A DNA stretch of 64,000 nt from positions 558,001 through 622,000 of the forward strand of contig NZ_WMIE01000001.1 in assembly GCF_009711225.1 (NCBI RefSeq), read 5' to 3'. The notes under the pieces are model-generated. The model was given only the letters and a program-made list of their open reading frames with translations, was not told the origin of the DNA and did no database searches. Numbering within the stretch: the first letter of the stretch is position 1; each line of letters begins with the position of its first letter. The stretch is from Paracoccus aestuariivivens. GTDB taxonomy: Bacteria > Pseudomonadota > Alphaproteobacteria > Rhodobacterales > Rhodobacteraceae. A program made the position numbers and the translations under genes. Below, one piece after another: positions 1-7,800 of the stretch.

Positions 1-1
1 T

Positions 2-223
2 TGCGGCTTTGTCGAGGAAGCGCCCTTCCTTGCTGATGCCGCTCGCGACCTGCCCGCGCAGGCGATCTGCCTGCCGCTTTTCGCCACCCGCGCCGAGCAT
101 GTCACCGACGATCTGCCCGAGGCCTTGGCGCTGGCCGGATTCCGCGGGCTTACCCTGCCCCCGGTCGGCATGGCCGCAGCGGTCCCGCGCATGATCGCCG
201 AAACGATAAGGGCCGCGCTGTAA
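2..223 (+). CDS. C-terminal fragment of a CbiX/SirB-like protein (5' end outside window)
   Basis: The reading frame is open from base 2 to a TAA at 221-223 and gives about 73 residues. The fragment includes FATRAEHVTDDLPEALALAG and a later PPVG segment, which resemble the C-terminal part of CbiX-type (sirohydrochlorin chelatase-like) proteins of the Rhodobacterales. The missing N-terminal half would carry the diagnostic metal-binding histidines, so the assignment is tentative. It converges on valS, with about 34 bases between the two stops. Confidence 0.4.
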   Translation, partial: CGFVEEAPFLADAARDLPAQAICLPLFATRAEHVTDDLPEALALAGFRGLTLPPVGMAAAVPRMIAETIRAAL

Positions 224-257
224 CGCGCGGCCCCTGTCTTTCATCGCCAAGCCAGCC

Positions 258-3200
258 TTACATCGCCGCAAGCTGCGCCAAGGCGGCGCGGATGCGGGCC
301 ATGTCGTCCTCAAGAGCGGCCAGCTTTTCGCGGGTTTCCTCGATGACTTCGGCTTCGGCATTCTCGACGAATTTCGGGTTGCCCAGACGGTTGCGCAGGC
401 CCGAGGCGTCCTTCTCGGTCTTGGCGAGGGATTTCTCCAGACGCGCGGTCTCGGCCTTGGCGTCGATCATCTCGCCGACCGGAAGGCCGAAGCTGGCCCC
501 CAAAGCCGCGACCGAGATCATCCCCGGACCCATCGCGCCCTCGGCGGGCGGGTTCACGCGGGCCAGACGCTCGATCAGCGGGCCGTTCGCGGCCAAAGCG
601 GCGCGGGCGGCTTCATCGGCCTCGGTCACGATCAGGTCGGGACGCGCGCCAGCCGGAACGCCGATCTGGGCGCGGGCCGAGCGGATGTTCTCGATCAGCG
701 AGATTACCCAGTTCATCTGACGGTCGGCCTCGGCGTCGATCAGTTCCGCGCCAAATTCCGGCCAGTCGCCATGGACTAGCATCTTCGCGCGGTCGCCCGT
801 CAGCGCCCACAACTCTTCGGTGACGAAGGGCATGATCGGGTGCAGCATGGTGTAGCACTGATCCAGCACCCAACCCATCGTGGCCTGCGTTTCCTCGCGG
901 AACTCGCCATCGAATAGCGGTTTCGACAGTTCGACATACCAGTCGCAGACCTTGCCCCAGACAAAGGCGTAAAGCCCGGTCGCGGCATCGTTGAAGCGAT
1001 AGGTCGAAAGCGCCTCATCGGTGGCCATGCGGATGCGGGCGACCTCGCCGATGATCCAGCGGTTCACGACCTGCTTGGGTTCGGGGCGGGTCACGCCGCC
1101 CTTTACGCCGTTCATCTCGGCAAAGCGGGTGGCGTTCCAGATCTTGGTGACGAAGTTGCGGTTCGCCTCGACATGCTTCGGCCCCAGCTTCGGGTCGCGA
1201 CCCATCGCCGCCATCGAGGTCAGGGTGAAGCGCAGCGCGTCGGCGCCAAACTCGTCGATCAGGGTCAGCGGGTCGATGACGTTGCCTTTCGACTTCGACA
1301 TTTTCGCGCCTTTTTCGTCGCGCACCAGACCATGGACATAGACGGTGCGGAAGGGCACGTCGCCGACGACGGCCAACTGCATCATCATCATCCGGGCGAC
1401 CCAGAAGAAGATGATGTCAAAGCCGGTGATCAGCGTCGAGGTCGGGAAATAGCGCGCCAGTTCCGGCGTCTGCTCCGGCCAGCCCAGCGTGCCAATCGGC
1501 CACAGGCCCGAGCTGAACCACGTGTCCAGCACATCGGGGTCGCGCCAGACCGGGTAGACCAGCTTGGTCGGGTCCTCGGTCAGGTTGTAATCGGCCAGCC
1601 CTTGGGCAAAGACATCGACGGCCGCGGCGCGGTCGGCGACCTCGACGATGCGGGCGATTTCCAGCGGCTGCGGCAGACCCGCGATGCTGTCGCGGAATTG
1701 CTCGACCACGCCCGCGAAATTCGCGCTGGCGTGGTGGATCTCGTCGCGATGGACCAGACCCTCTTCGAGCAGGGCAAAGATTTCCACATCGTCCAGCGCG
1801 CCGTCCTGATCGTCATCGACCTGACCTTCCAAGGACAGGTTCAGACCGTACCAGACCGGGATCTGGTGGCCCCACCACAGCTGGCGGCTGATCGTCCAAG
1901 GCTCGATATTTTCCAGCCAGTGGAAATAGACCTTTTCATGCTGCTCGGGCAGGATTTTTGTCGCGCCCGAGCGCACCGCGTCCAGCGCCGGACCGACAAT
2001 CTTGGCGGTGTCGACGAACCATTGGTCGGTCAGCATCGGCTCGATCACGACGCCCGAGCGGTCGCCGAATGGCTGCATGATCGGCTTGTTGTCGATGACC
2101 GGACGACGTTCCAGATGCTCGGCTCCGGTTTCCTTGTCCAGTTCCTTGTGCAGGTAGGTGACGGCCAGACCTTCAGTGGTGATTGCCTCGATGACCCGCT
2201 TGCGGGCATCAAAGCGGTCAAGGCCGCGCAGTTCTTCAGGCACGAGGTTCACGTTCGAGACATCGCCCACATCCTCGCCACGCGCGGCGCGGGTCGCGAT
2301 TTCGGCGCTTTCCTCATAGGATAGGCCGTCCTGACGCATCGCGCCCTTGGTATCCATCAGCGCGTAAAGCGGGATATTGTTGCGGGTCGCGACGCCATAG
2401 TCGTTGAAGTCATGCGCGCCGGTGATCTTGACCGCGCCCGAGCCGAAATCCGGGTCCGGATATTCGTCGGTGATGATCGGAATCAGGCGGCGCAGCGCCT
2501 TGGGACCGACCGGGATCTCGACCAGCTTGCCGACGATCGGGGCATAGCGGGCATCGTCGGGATGGACCGCGACCGCGCCGTCGCCCAGCATGGTCTCGGG
2601 GCGGGTAGTGGCGATCGAGATATAGTCGCGGGTCTCGCGCAGGGTGACGTTGCCGTCCTCGTCGCGCTCGACATATTCATAGGTCGCACCACCGGCCAGC
2701 GGGTATTTGAAATGCCACATATGGCCGGGAACCTCGCGGTTCTCGACCTCCAGATCCGAGATCGCGGTCTCGAAATGGGGATCCCAGTTGACCAGTCGCT
2801 TGCCGCGATAGATCAGGCCCTTTTCATACATGTCCACGAAGACCTTGATGACGGCATCGTGGAAATTGCCCTCTTCGCCCGCAGGCGCGCCGGGCGCACC
2901 CGACATGGTGAAGGCATTGCGCGACCAGTCGCAGGAGGCGCCAAGGCGCTTCAACTGACCGATGATCGTGTCGCCCGATTCCTGTTTCCAGCGCCAGATT
3001 TCATTGGTGAAATCCTTGCGGTTCCATTCGCGGCGCGGCGGCTTGCCCTCGGCGGCCAGCTTGCGTTCCACCACCATCTGGGTCGCGATGCCGGCATGGT
3101 CCTGACCGGGCTGCCATAGGGTGTCGAAACCGCGCATCCGGTGCCAGCGCACCAGAATATCTTGCAGCGTATTGTTCAGCGCGTGGCCGATATGCAGGCT

Positions 3201-3350
3201 ACCGGTGACGTTCGGGGGTGGGATCACGACCGAGAAGCTTTCTGCCCCCGGTTTCGCGTTGGCACCGGCTGCGAAAGCATCGTTCGCCGCCCATTCACCC
3301 GCGATCCGCGCCTCGGCGGCATTCGCGTCGAAATTCTTTTCCATGGCCAT
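258..3350 (-). CDS. valS: Valyl-tRNA synthetase
   Basis: This class I aminoacyl-tRNA synthetase charges tRNA-Val in the cytoplasm. With the start chosen here it has 1030 residues. HIGH is seen at about residues 53-56 and KMSKSKGN at about 683, with the ValS-type segments [11 protein letters not shown] and [13 protein letters not shown] between them. The C-terminus is charged and helical, as expected for the tRNA-binding coiled-coil arm. An upstream in-frame ATG exists at 3374. The ATG at 3350 is preferred because GGGGTGA lies 6-8 bases before it and the protein then begins MAMEKNF. An acidic stretch at about residues 503-605 is longer than the E. coli equivalent (see findings). It lies downstream of, and co-directional with, the GST operon, with about 60 bases between. 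Confidence 0.97.
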   Translation of the reverse strand: MAMEKNFDANAAEARIAGEWAANDAFAAGANAKPGAESFSVVIPPPNVTGSLHIGHALNNTLQDILVRWHRMRGFDTLWQPGQDHAGIATQMVVERKLAAEGKPPRREWNRKDFTNEIWRWKQESGDTIIGQLKRLGASCDWSRNAFTMSGAPGAPAGEEGNFHDAVIKVFVDMYEKGLIYRGKRLVNWDPHFETAISDLEVENREVPGHMWHFKYPLAGGATYEYVERDEDGNVTLRETRDYISIATTRPETMLGDGAVAVHPDDARYAPIVGKLVEIPVGPKALRRLIPIITDEYPDPDFGSGAVKITGAHDFNDYGVATRNNIPLYALMDTKGAMRQDGLSYEESAEIATRAARGEDVGDVSNVNLVPEELRGLDRFDARKRVIEAITTEGLAVTYLHKELDKETGAEHLERRPVIDNKPIMQPFGDRSGVVIEPMLTDQWFVDTAKIVGPALDAVRSGATKILPEQHEKVYFHWLENIEPWTISRQLWWGHQIPVWYGLNLSLEGQVDDDQDGALDDVEIFALLEEGLVHRDEIHHASANFAGVVEQFRDSIAGLPQPLEIARIVEVADRAAAVDVFAQGLADYNLTEDPTKLVYPVWRDPDVLDTWFSSGLWPIGTLGWPEQTPELARYFPTSTLITGFDIIFFWVARMMMMQLAVVGDVPFRTVYVHGLVRDEKGAKMSKSKGNVIDPLTLIDEFGADALRFTLTSMAAMGRDPKLGPKHVEANRNFVTKIWNATRFAEMNGVKGGVTRPEPKQVVNRWIIGEVARIRMATDEALSTYRFNDAATGLYAFVWGKVCDWYVELSKPLFDGEFREETQATMGWVLDQCYTMLHPIMPFVTEELWALTGDRAKMLVHGDWPEFGAELIDAEADRQMNWVISLIENIRSARAQIGVPAGARPDLIVTEADEAARAALAANGPLIERLARVNPPAEGAMGPGMISVAALGASFGLPVGEMIDAKAETARLEKSLAKTEKDASGLRNRLGNPKFVENAEAEVIEETREKLAALEDDMARIRAALAQLAAM

Positions 3351-3358
3351 ACTGGTCA

Positions 3359-3379
3359 CCCCTTTGATCGCCAAAGGGG
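3359..3379 (-). promoter_or_regulatory. Hairpin covering the valS ribosome-binding site
   Basis: On the minus strand CCCCTTTG (3379-3372) and CAAAGGGG (3366-3359) form a perfect 8-bp stem with a 5-nt loop. The 3' arm contains most of the valS Shine-Dalgarno sequence, so folding would hide it. A weak candidate promoter (TTGGCC at 3405-3400, TATCCC at 3382-3377, 17-nt spacer) would start transcription inside the 5' arm and remove the hairpin. Only read-through mRNA from upstream would then carry it. The pairing is seen; the regulatory role is inferred. Confidence 0.4.
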
Positions 3380-3411
3380 ATAGCGAAACACAGACAAAAG
3401 GCCAAGAGGTG

Positions 3412-4083
3412 CTAGGTCAGGAACCTTGCCGGAATAAGCTTGGGGAAGGGGAAAAGCTTGAGGTAAGGCAGCGCCTCGGTCCGGGCACGCTGAAACGAGG
3501 GCCGCGCCAACAGCCGTTCGAAATAGCCCGACAGCGCCGGACGGTCGCCGAACGGGTGCAGAATGCCCGCATAGAACAGCGCCGGAGAGGCCGCACAATC
3601 GGCCAGCCCGTATTCCCCCGCCGCCCATTCCCGCTTCTGCAAATGATGGTCCAGCGCATCATAGGCCAGATCAAGCTTGCCGCGGGCAAAGGCGCTGACC
3701 GGGGCCTCGGCCCCCTCGCCCATGAACAGCCGCGCATCGACGATCTGCTGGGCAATGCCATTGACCTGAAAGTCAAAGAAACGGTCCCATTGCCGCGCCA
3801 GAGACGCGGCATCGGGATCGGCGGGCAAGAGCTTGCGCGTGCCCGGATAGTGCAGGTGGATATAGTCGATCATCACCGTGGATTGCGACAGGATCACGCC
3901 GCGCGCCTCGTCCCGCAGGCCCGGCATGCGGCCCATCGGCTCAATCCGCTTCATCAGCGCGCGGTCCTCGGGGCTGCCCAGATCAATATGGCGAAAGGTG
4001 AAGGGCGCGCCGGTTTCATACAGCGCGACCAGCACCTTCTGGGTGTATGAGGATAGCGGGTGCCCATAGATCGTCAGCATCAT
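3412..4083 (-). CDS. Glutathione S-transferase family protein (second of two)
   Basis: The protein has 223 residues. It starts with a thioredoxin-fold N-terminal domain ([20 protein letters not shown]), then a GST-like segment [16 protein letters not shown], followed by an all-helical C-terminal domain. Members conjugate glutathione to electrophiles or use it in isomerase or peroxidase reactions; the substrate cannot be read from sequence. The start overlaps the stop of the upstream GST gene (ATGATG across 4083-4078), so the two are translationally coupled. It is the last gene of the leftward operon starting near 6.5 kb. The two GSTs are clearly different proteins and not a recent duplication. 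Confidence 0.88.
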   Translation of the reverse strand: MMLTIYGHPLSSYTQKVLVALYETGAPFTFRHIDLGSPEDRALMKRIEPMGRMPGLRDEARGVILSQSTVMIDYIHLHYPGTRKLLPADPDAASLARQWDRFFDFQVNGIAQQIVDARLFMGEGAEAPVSAFARGKLDLAYDALDHHLQKREWAAGEYGLADCAASPALFYAGILHPFGDRPALSGYFERLLARPSFQRARTEALPYLKLFPFPKLIPARFLT

Positions 4084-4712
4084 GCAGCCTCGGCATAATG
4101 GGCAAGCTGTGCGGAAAGGGCGCGCTGGAAGGCGGGCCGCGTGGTCATGCGTTCAAGATAATCCGCCAGCACGGGATGCGGGGCAAGTTCGTCCATATGC
4201 TCGACCAGCCGCAATTCCTCGGCGATCAGGATGTCGGCGGCGGTGAAGCGTCCGGCAGCGATGAAGTCGCGCTTGGCAATGATCGGTGTCAGTTGCCGCA
4301 GGCGCTCATGCAGGCGCGGCTCGAGCAGCGAGACTGCCGTCGCGTTCCCGTCGCTGATCGTGGCGATGAAATAGGCCATGATGACCGGCTCCAGCGTATT
4401 CAGGCCCGCGACCATCCATTGCTGGGTCTCGGCCCGCTGGGCGGGGTCGCGGGGCATCAGCGCCTCGTGCCGGTCGCCCAGATACAGAAGGATCGCGCCG
4501 CTTTCGAACAACGAGATATCCCCATCGTCGATCATCGGCACCTGCCCGAAGGGCTGGCGCAGGATGAACGGCAGCGTCTTGTCCCGCACGCTGGTCGATT
4601 CGACATGATAGGGAATGCCCGCCTCTTCGCAGGCCCAGCGGATTCGGATATCGCGCACGTAGCCGACCGAGATCTCGGGGACCCAGTCGAAGGTCGTGAT
4701 CACAAGGGTCAT
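4080..4712 (-). CDS. Glutathione S-transferase family protein (first of two)
   Basis: The protein has 210 residues with an N-terminal GST domain. QPFGQVPMIDDGDISLFESG is the typical cis-Pro loop plus the Glu-Ser glutathione-binding pair, near residues 53-72. A helical C-terminal domain follows. It probably conjugates or reduces an electrophile with glutathione in the cytoplasm. It starts 3 bases after the YceI stop and overlaps the next GST by 4 bases, so it sits inside a tightly packed five-gene operon. The operon partners suggest a detoxification role; the substrate is unknown. Confidence 0.9.
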   Translation of the reverse strand: MTLVITTFDWVPEISVGYVRDIRIRWACEEAGIPYHVESTSVRDKTLPFILRQPFGQVPMIDDGDISLFESGAILLYLGDRHEALMPRDPAQRAETQQWMVAGLNTLEPVIMAYFIATISDGNATAVSLLEPRLHERLRQLTPIIAKRDFIAAGRFTAADILIAEELRLVEHMDELAPHPVLADYLERMTTRPAFQRALSAQLAHYAEAA

Positions 4713-4715
4713 GGC

Positions 4716-5351
4716 TCACTCCTTTCGAGCGAACTCGGCGTCGATCCCGATCAGGATCGGCTCGGTGAAAAACGCGTTGAGGCCATAGGCCTGAGGGTCG
4801 ATTTCGGTCATGGCGTGCAGGCCGATCAGATCGCGGATGACGGGATTGCCGTTCTCGTCGCCGGTGAAACCCTTGCCCGCACCGATCAGTTCGACCTTGA
4901 ACGTCGCCGGATGGGTTCTACCCATCAGGGTCAGTTGGCCGGTAACCGTACCGGAAGTATTACTTTCGGCGGCGAAGCTTTCGGACACAAAGCTGGCCGT
5001 CGGGTTCGCGGCGCTGTCCAGATAGTCCTTGCCCGTCAGGATCTCGGAAAAACCCTGCACCGGAGTCGCGATGGACCCGACCTCGACTGTCGCGGTCAGC
5101 TTGCTGGCCGTTGGGTCATCGGGGTTCCAGTCAAGCGTGCCGCTGACCTTGTCGAAACGGAAAACGCTGTAGGAAAACCCCAGATGCAGGACGCGGGCGA
5201 TGATGCCGGTATGGCCGGCGTCCAAGGCATAGCTGCCCGCGCCCGCGGCATGATAGTCCTTCTGCCCATGCGGCACGTCCGAGGGTTTGTAGTCCTGCGC
5301 CACCACGGGGGTGACGCAGAAAGCCAGCGCAAGGCAGGCCGCGCGGATCAT
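4716..5351 (-). CDS. YceI-family periplasmic lipocalin-like protein
   Basis: The protein has 211 residues. The N-terminus (MIRAACLALAFCVTPVVAQ) is a Sec signal peptide with likely cleavage after VVAQ or one residue earlier. The mature part has YceI features: YALDAGHTGIIARVLHLGFS, then GTLDWNPDDP and a TGQLTLMGRTHP strand. YceI proteins are beta-barrels that bind polyisoprenoids or amphiphiles in the periplasm, and several are stress-induced. The start overlaps the upstream VOC stop as ATGA, and a GST follows 3 bases after the stop. A secreted member inside an otherwise cytoplasmic detoxification operon is noteworthy. Confidence 0.9.
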   Translation of the reverse strand: MIRAACLALAFCVTPVVAQDYKPSDVPHGQKDYHAAGAGSYALDAGHTGIIARVLHLGFSYSVFRFDKVSGTLDWNPDDPTASKLTATVEVGSIATPVQGFSEILTGKDYLDSAANPTASFVSESFAAESNTSGTVTGQLTLMGRTHPATFKVELIGAGKGFTGDENGNPVIRDLIGLHAMTEIDPQAYGLNAFFTEPILIGIDAEFARKE

Positions 5352-6139
5352 GGCGTATTTTCCTTGGGCCCCACGATCGAGAAATGGGCCCCCTGCGGAT
5401 CGCGGAAGAAAGCGATGAACGCCCCGCCGGGAACTTCGACAGGCCCGTGCAGCAGTTCGCCGCCGCCTGACGAAATCCGCTCGATCGCGTCATTGACGCC
5501 ATTCACGCCGAAATATGGTAGCCAGTTCGGCACGGGCGAATTGCCCAGCCCCATCATTCCGCCGATATCCGCACCCTGCCACGAGAACAGCTGATAAGTT
5601 CCCATCTCGCCCATATCGACCGGAGTCGATTTGGTCCAACCCAGCAACTCGGCATAGAAGTCGAACCCCGCCTTCGGGTCCGAGGACATCAATTCGATCC
5701 AGTTGCCGTGGCTTTCCTTGTTCTGGTCGAACGCCCCGCCGTCGCTTGAAGGGTTCTGTTTGTCCATCGGCAGCGGTTGCAGGACCCCGAATGCCGCACC
5801 TTGCGGGTCCGACAGGATGGCGAAACGTCCCGTGCGGGGAATGTCAGCCGGTTCGCGAAAGATCTTGCCGCCCAAGGATTTGACCTTGCTGGCCGCAGCA
5901 TCCGCGTCATCGACATCGAAATACACCATCCAGAACGGAGGGATCTCGGCACAGTCATCCGGCATCTCCATCATGCCGGCGACCATGTCTCCGCCATAGC
6001 TGGCCAGATGATAGGTGAAACCCTGCATACCGGCATCGGCAACGGACCAGCCGAAGACCTTGCTGTAGAAATCATCAGCGTCCGAAAGCCCGCCTTTGGC
6101 GGCGGAAAGCTCGAACCAGATCGGTTTACCGTGATACAT
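5348..6139 (-). CDS. VOC-family protein with two glyoxalase-like domains
   Basis: The protein has 263 residues and two tandem vicinal-oxygen-chelate domains. Repeat 1 (about 1-125) starts MYHGKPIWFELSA, and repeat 2 (about 135-255) starts with GNWIELMSSDPK; each ends with an F(R)DPQGA(H/A)F-like strand. Such proteins are glyoxalases, dioxygenases or thiol transferases, and the two repeats can form one metal site. An ATG 21 bases upstream is in frame, but the one at 6139 is preferred: GAGGG lies about 7 bases before it and it falls 10 bases after the DUF1428 stop. The 3' end overlaps the YceI start. Substrate unknown; the GST neighbours make a glutathione-linked aldehyde plausible (inference). 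Confidence 0.88.
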   Translation of the reverse strand: MYHGKPIWFELSAAKGGLSDADDFYSKVFGWSVADAGMQGFTYHLASYGGDMVAGMMEMPDDCAEIPPFWMVYFDVDDADAAASKVKSLGGKIFREPADIPRTGRFAILSDPQGAAFGVLQPLPMDKQNPSSDGGAFDQNKESHGNWIELMSSDPKAGFDFYAELLGWTKSTPVDMGEMGTYQLFSWQGADIGGMMGLGNSPVPNWLPYFGVNGVNDAIERISSGGGELLHGPVEVPGGAFIAFFRDPQGAHFSIVGPKENTP

Positions 6140-6149
6140 GGCTCGGCCC

Positions 6150-6503
6150 TCAGCTTTCATCCAGAACGGGCTCGAACCCGCCCCAGATCATCCGCATGCC
6201 GTCGAAGGGCATTTCTCCCATATTCGCCATTTCGGGATCGGACATCATCTTGTCATAGGCGGCGTCGGCGGTCGCCTTGTCGGCCCATTCGACCCAGGAA
6301 AACATGATCGTCTCATCCTCCTTCGCCTTGGTCGCCATATAGAAGTCGGTCACCTTGCCGTGGGGGACATCGACCCCCCAGTTCTCGACCATGCGGCGAG
6401 CGCCCAGCTTCTTGAAATAGGGCCAGGCTTTGCGCGCGTGATCGACGTATTTCTGTTTGTTCGCGGTCGGCACAGCCAGAAGAAAACCGGAATAGTAAGT
6501 CAT
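6150..6503 (-). CDS. DUF1428-family protein (YbaA-like)
   Basis: The protein has 117 residues and opens MTYYSGFLLAVPTANKQKYV, with the family segments VENWGVDVPHGKVTDF and later MANMGEMPFDGMRMIWGGF. DUF1428/YbaA proteins have a dimeric ferredoxin-like alpha/beta-barrel fold and no established reaction. GAGGAGG is placed about 8 bases before the start codon. This is the first gene of the leftward five-gene operon. Its promoter region is shared with the divergent HxlR-type regulator. Confidence 0.88.
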   Translation of the reverse strand: MTYYSGFLLAVPTANKQKYVDHARKAWPYFKKLGARRMVENWGVDVPHGKVTDFYMATKAKEDETIMFSWVEWADKATADAAYDKMMSDPEMANMGEMPFDGMRMIWGGFEPVLDES

Positions 6504-6555
6504 CTGTCGTCCTCCTCATCACGACGCATGAAAACGTCGGGTGAGTCGAAGGGTC

Positions 6556-6582
6556 GCAGTTGAAGTTGTAAAAAGCAACTGC
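6556..6582. promoter_or_regulatory. Palindromic operator in the hxlR/DUF1428 divergent promoter region
   Basis: GCAGTTG (6556-6562) and CAACTGC (6576-6582) are perfect inverted repeats separated by 13 bases. An inner pair AGTTG (6564-6568) and CAACT (6576-6580) flanks TAAAAAG. AT-rich centres with short GTTG/CAAC-type arms suit HxlR-family sites. The element overlaps the -10 and spacer of the leftward candidate promoter and the -35 and spacer of the rightward one. Binding should therefore affect both genes. The repeats are seen; the binding protein is inferred. Confidence 0.6.
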
Positions 6583-6588
6583 TAATAT
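6560..6588 (+). promoter_or_regulatory. Candidate promoter of the HxlR-type regulator
   Basis: TTGAAG (6560-6565), a 17-base spacer and TAATAT (6583-6588). The predicted start site falls at or within a base or two of the ATG at 6595, and no Shine-Dalgarno sequence precedes that ATG, so a leaderless mRNA is implied. The operator at 6556-6582 covers the -35 and spacer. Confidence 0.4.
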
Positions 6589-6593
6589 GAAAA
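6565..6593 (-). promoter_or_regulatory. Candidate promoter of the DUF1428-VOC-YceI-GST-GST operon
   Basis: On the minus strand TTTTCA (6593-6588), a 17-base spacer and TACAAC (6570-6565). The predicted start lies near 6558, leaving a leader of about 55 bases that ends in GAGGAGG before the ATG at 6503. The palindrome at 6556-6582 overlaps the -10 and the start site. Confidence 0.4.
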
Positions 6594-6594
6594 C

Positions 6595-7308
6595 ATGACA
6601 GAGTTGAGCCAAACCCCGCGTATCCGCTATGATGAAGGGTGCCTCGGCGCCCATGCGTTGAATTTCATCGGCGACAGATGGGCGCTACTGGTGGTGCGCG
6701 AACTGATGTTCGCGCCCAAGCGCTTCCAGATGATCCGCGCCGGAATGCCGGGGATCACGGCAAGCGTTCTGACCCAACGCCTGACACAACTGGCTCTGTC
6801 GGGTGTCGTCGCGCATGACGAGATTCTGGGAATCTATGAACTGACCCCGTCCGGACGGGCCTTGCATCCGGTCCTGACCGAGCTTTGTCGTTGGGCCCTA
6901 CTGATGCCCGGACATGATCCGTCAAAATTCATCAGCATTTCGGCGCTGATGATCTCGATCTCGGCAACGGTTAATCGGGTGCAGGCGGCCGGTTCCGATC
7001 TGCGGGCCGGCTTCCTGTCCGGCAGCGAGGGTTTCGAGGTCACGCTGACCCGTGACGGGCTGGCCGATGTGCGCGCAAGCCGTCATCCCGATGCGGATTT
7101 TGTTCTGGAAGGCAGCGGAAACAATCTGGCCGCGGCTGTTTACGGCCCCCCGCCCACGGCATTGGCGGCGGGAGGACATATTTCCCTGCACGGCGATCCT
7201 TTCGCCGCGCAGGCATTTACCAAGCTGTTCAGCCTGAGACCTCAGACGAGATCCAGCAGCGAGTCGCCCGAAGAAATGGTGCAGGCGCCAGCGGCTTCCT
7301 CGACCTGA
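6595..7308 (+). CDS. HxlR-family winged-helix regulator with C-terminal SCP2-like domain
   Basis: The protein has 237 residues. Residues 9-105 form an HxlR-type winged helix (HALNFIGDRWALLVVRELMF, then MPGITASVLTQRLTQLALSG). A Cys at residue 16 sits where thiol- or electrophile-sensing HxlR proteins such as YodB and HypR carry their sensor Cys. Residues about 120-220 resemble the sterol-carrier-like domain often attached to this family. It faces the five-gene detoxification operon across a shared palindrome and is probably its regulator (inference). The start lacks a Shine-Dalgarno sequence. The last about 22 codons are antisense to the end of the peroxiredoxin gene. Confidence 0.88.
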   Translation: MTELSQTPRIRYDEGCLGAHALNFIGDRWALLVVRELMFAPKRFQMIRAGMPGITASVLTQRLTQLALSGVVAHDEILGIYELTPSGRALHPVLTELCRWALLMPGHDPSKFISISALMISISATVNRVQAAGSDLRAGFLSGSEGFEVTLTRDGLADVRASRHPDADFVLEGSGNNLAAAVYGPPPTALAAGGHISLHGDPFAAQAFTKLFSLRPQTRSSSESPEEMVQAPAASST

Positions 7309-7724
7309 ATCTCGGTCACGACACCATCGGACAGCAGCATGGCATAGCGCTTCGAGCGGCCATTGACCCAGCCCGCGCCTTCGATGTTCAGGCCAAGCGC
7401 CTTGGTGAAGCTGCCATCGGCATCGGCCAGAACCTCGATCCCGGCATCAGCGGCTCCGGTCGCCTTGGACCATGCGCCCGCGACAAAGGGGTCGTTGACG
7501 GTGATGCAGACGACGCGCGAGACGCCCTTCTCGCGGAATTTGTCGGCATTTTTCACGAAGCTCGGCATGTGGCTGTTCGAGCAGGTGGGCGTGAAGGCAC
7601 CCGGCACGGCAAAGATCGCCACCTTGCCTTGAGCCAGTTCGGCGGTATCGACCTCGGCCGGACCGGCCTCGCCGAGTTTGAACAGTTTGCCGGCGGGCAG
7701 CTTGTCGCCTTTGGAAATGGACAT
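7242..7724 (-). CDS. Peroxiredoxin, Prx5-type
   Basis: The protein has 160 residues. GAFTPTCSNSHMP places the peroxidatic Cys at residue 48 with the preceding PxxxT motif. A second Cys near residue 149 lies in ACTISSGDSLLDLV, the usual C-terminus of proteobacterial Prx5-like enzymes. It reduces hydroperoxides in the cytoplasm using thioredoxin or glutaredoxin/glutathione. The 3' end overlaps the convergent hxlR gene by 67 bases. Because the last residues match family expectation, this side of the overlap is real coding sequence. The FAD-oxidoreductase gene is divergent from it. Confidence 0.95.
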   Translation of the reverse strand: MSISKGDKLPAGKLFKLGEAGPAEVDTAELAQGKVAIFAVPGAFTPTCSNSHMPSFVKNADKFREKGVSRVVCITVNDPFVAGAWSKATGAADAGIEVLADADGSFTKALGLNIEGAGWVNGRSKRYAMLLSDGVVTEIQVEEAAGACTISSGDSLLDLV

Positions 7725-7800
7725 GCGCGTTCTCCAAGATTTGCATCGATGCGGGGCGGACTATAGATTGCGCGCCTTGGGCAGACCAGAAGGGCTTGGA

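Noticed and set aside
1173..2324. A 383-codon plus-strand open frame opposite valS
   Set aside because: Composition is typical of an antisense shadow, and no ribosome-binding site or homology was recognised.
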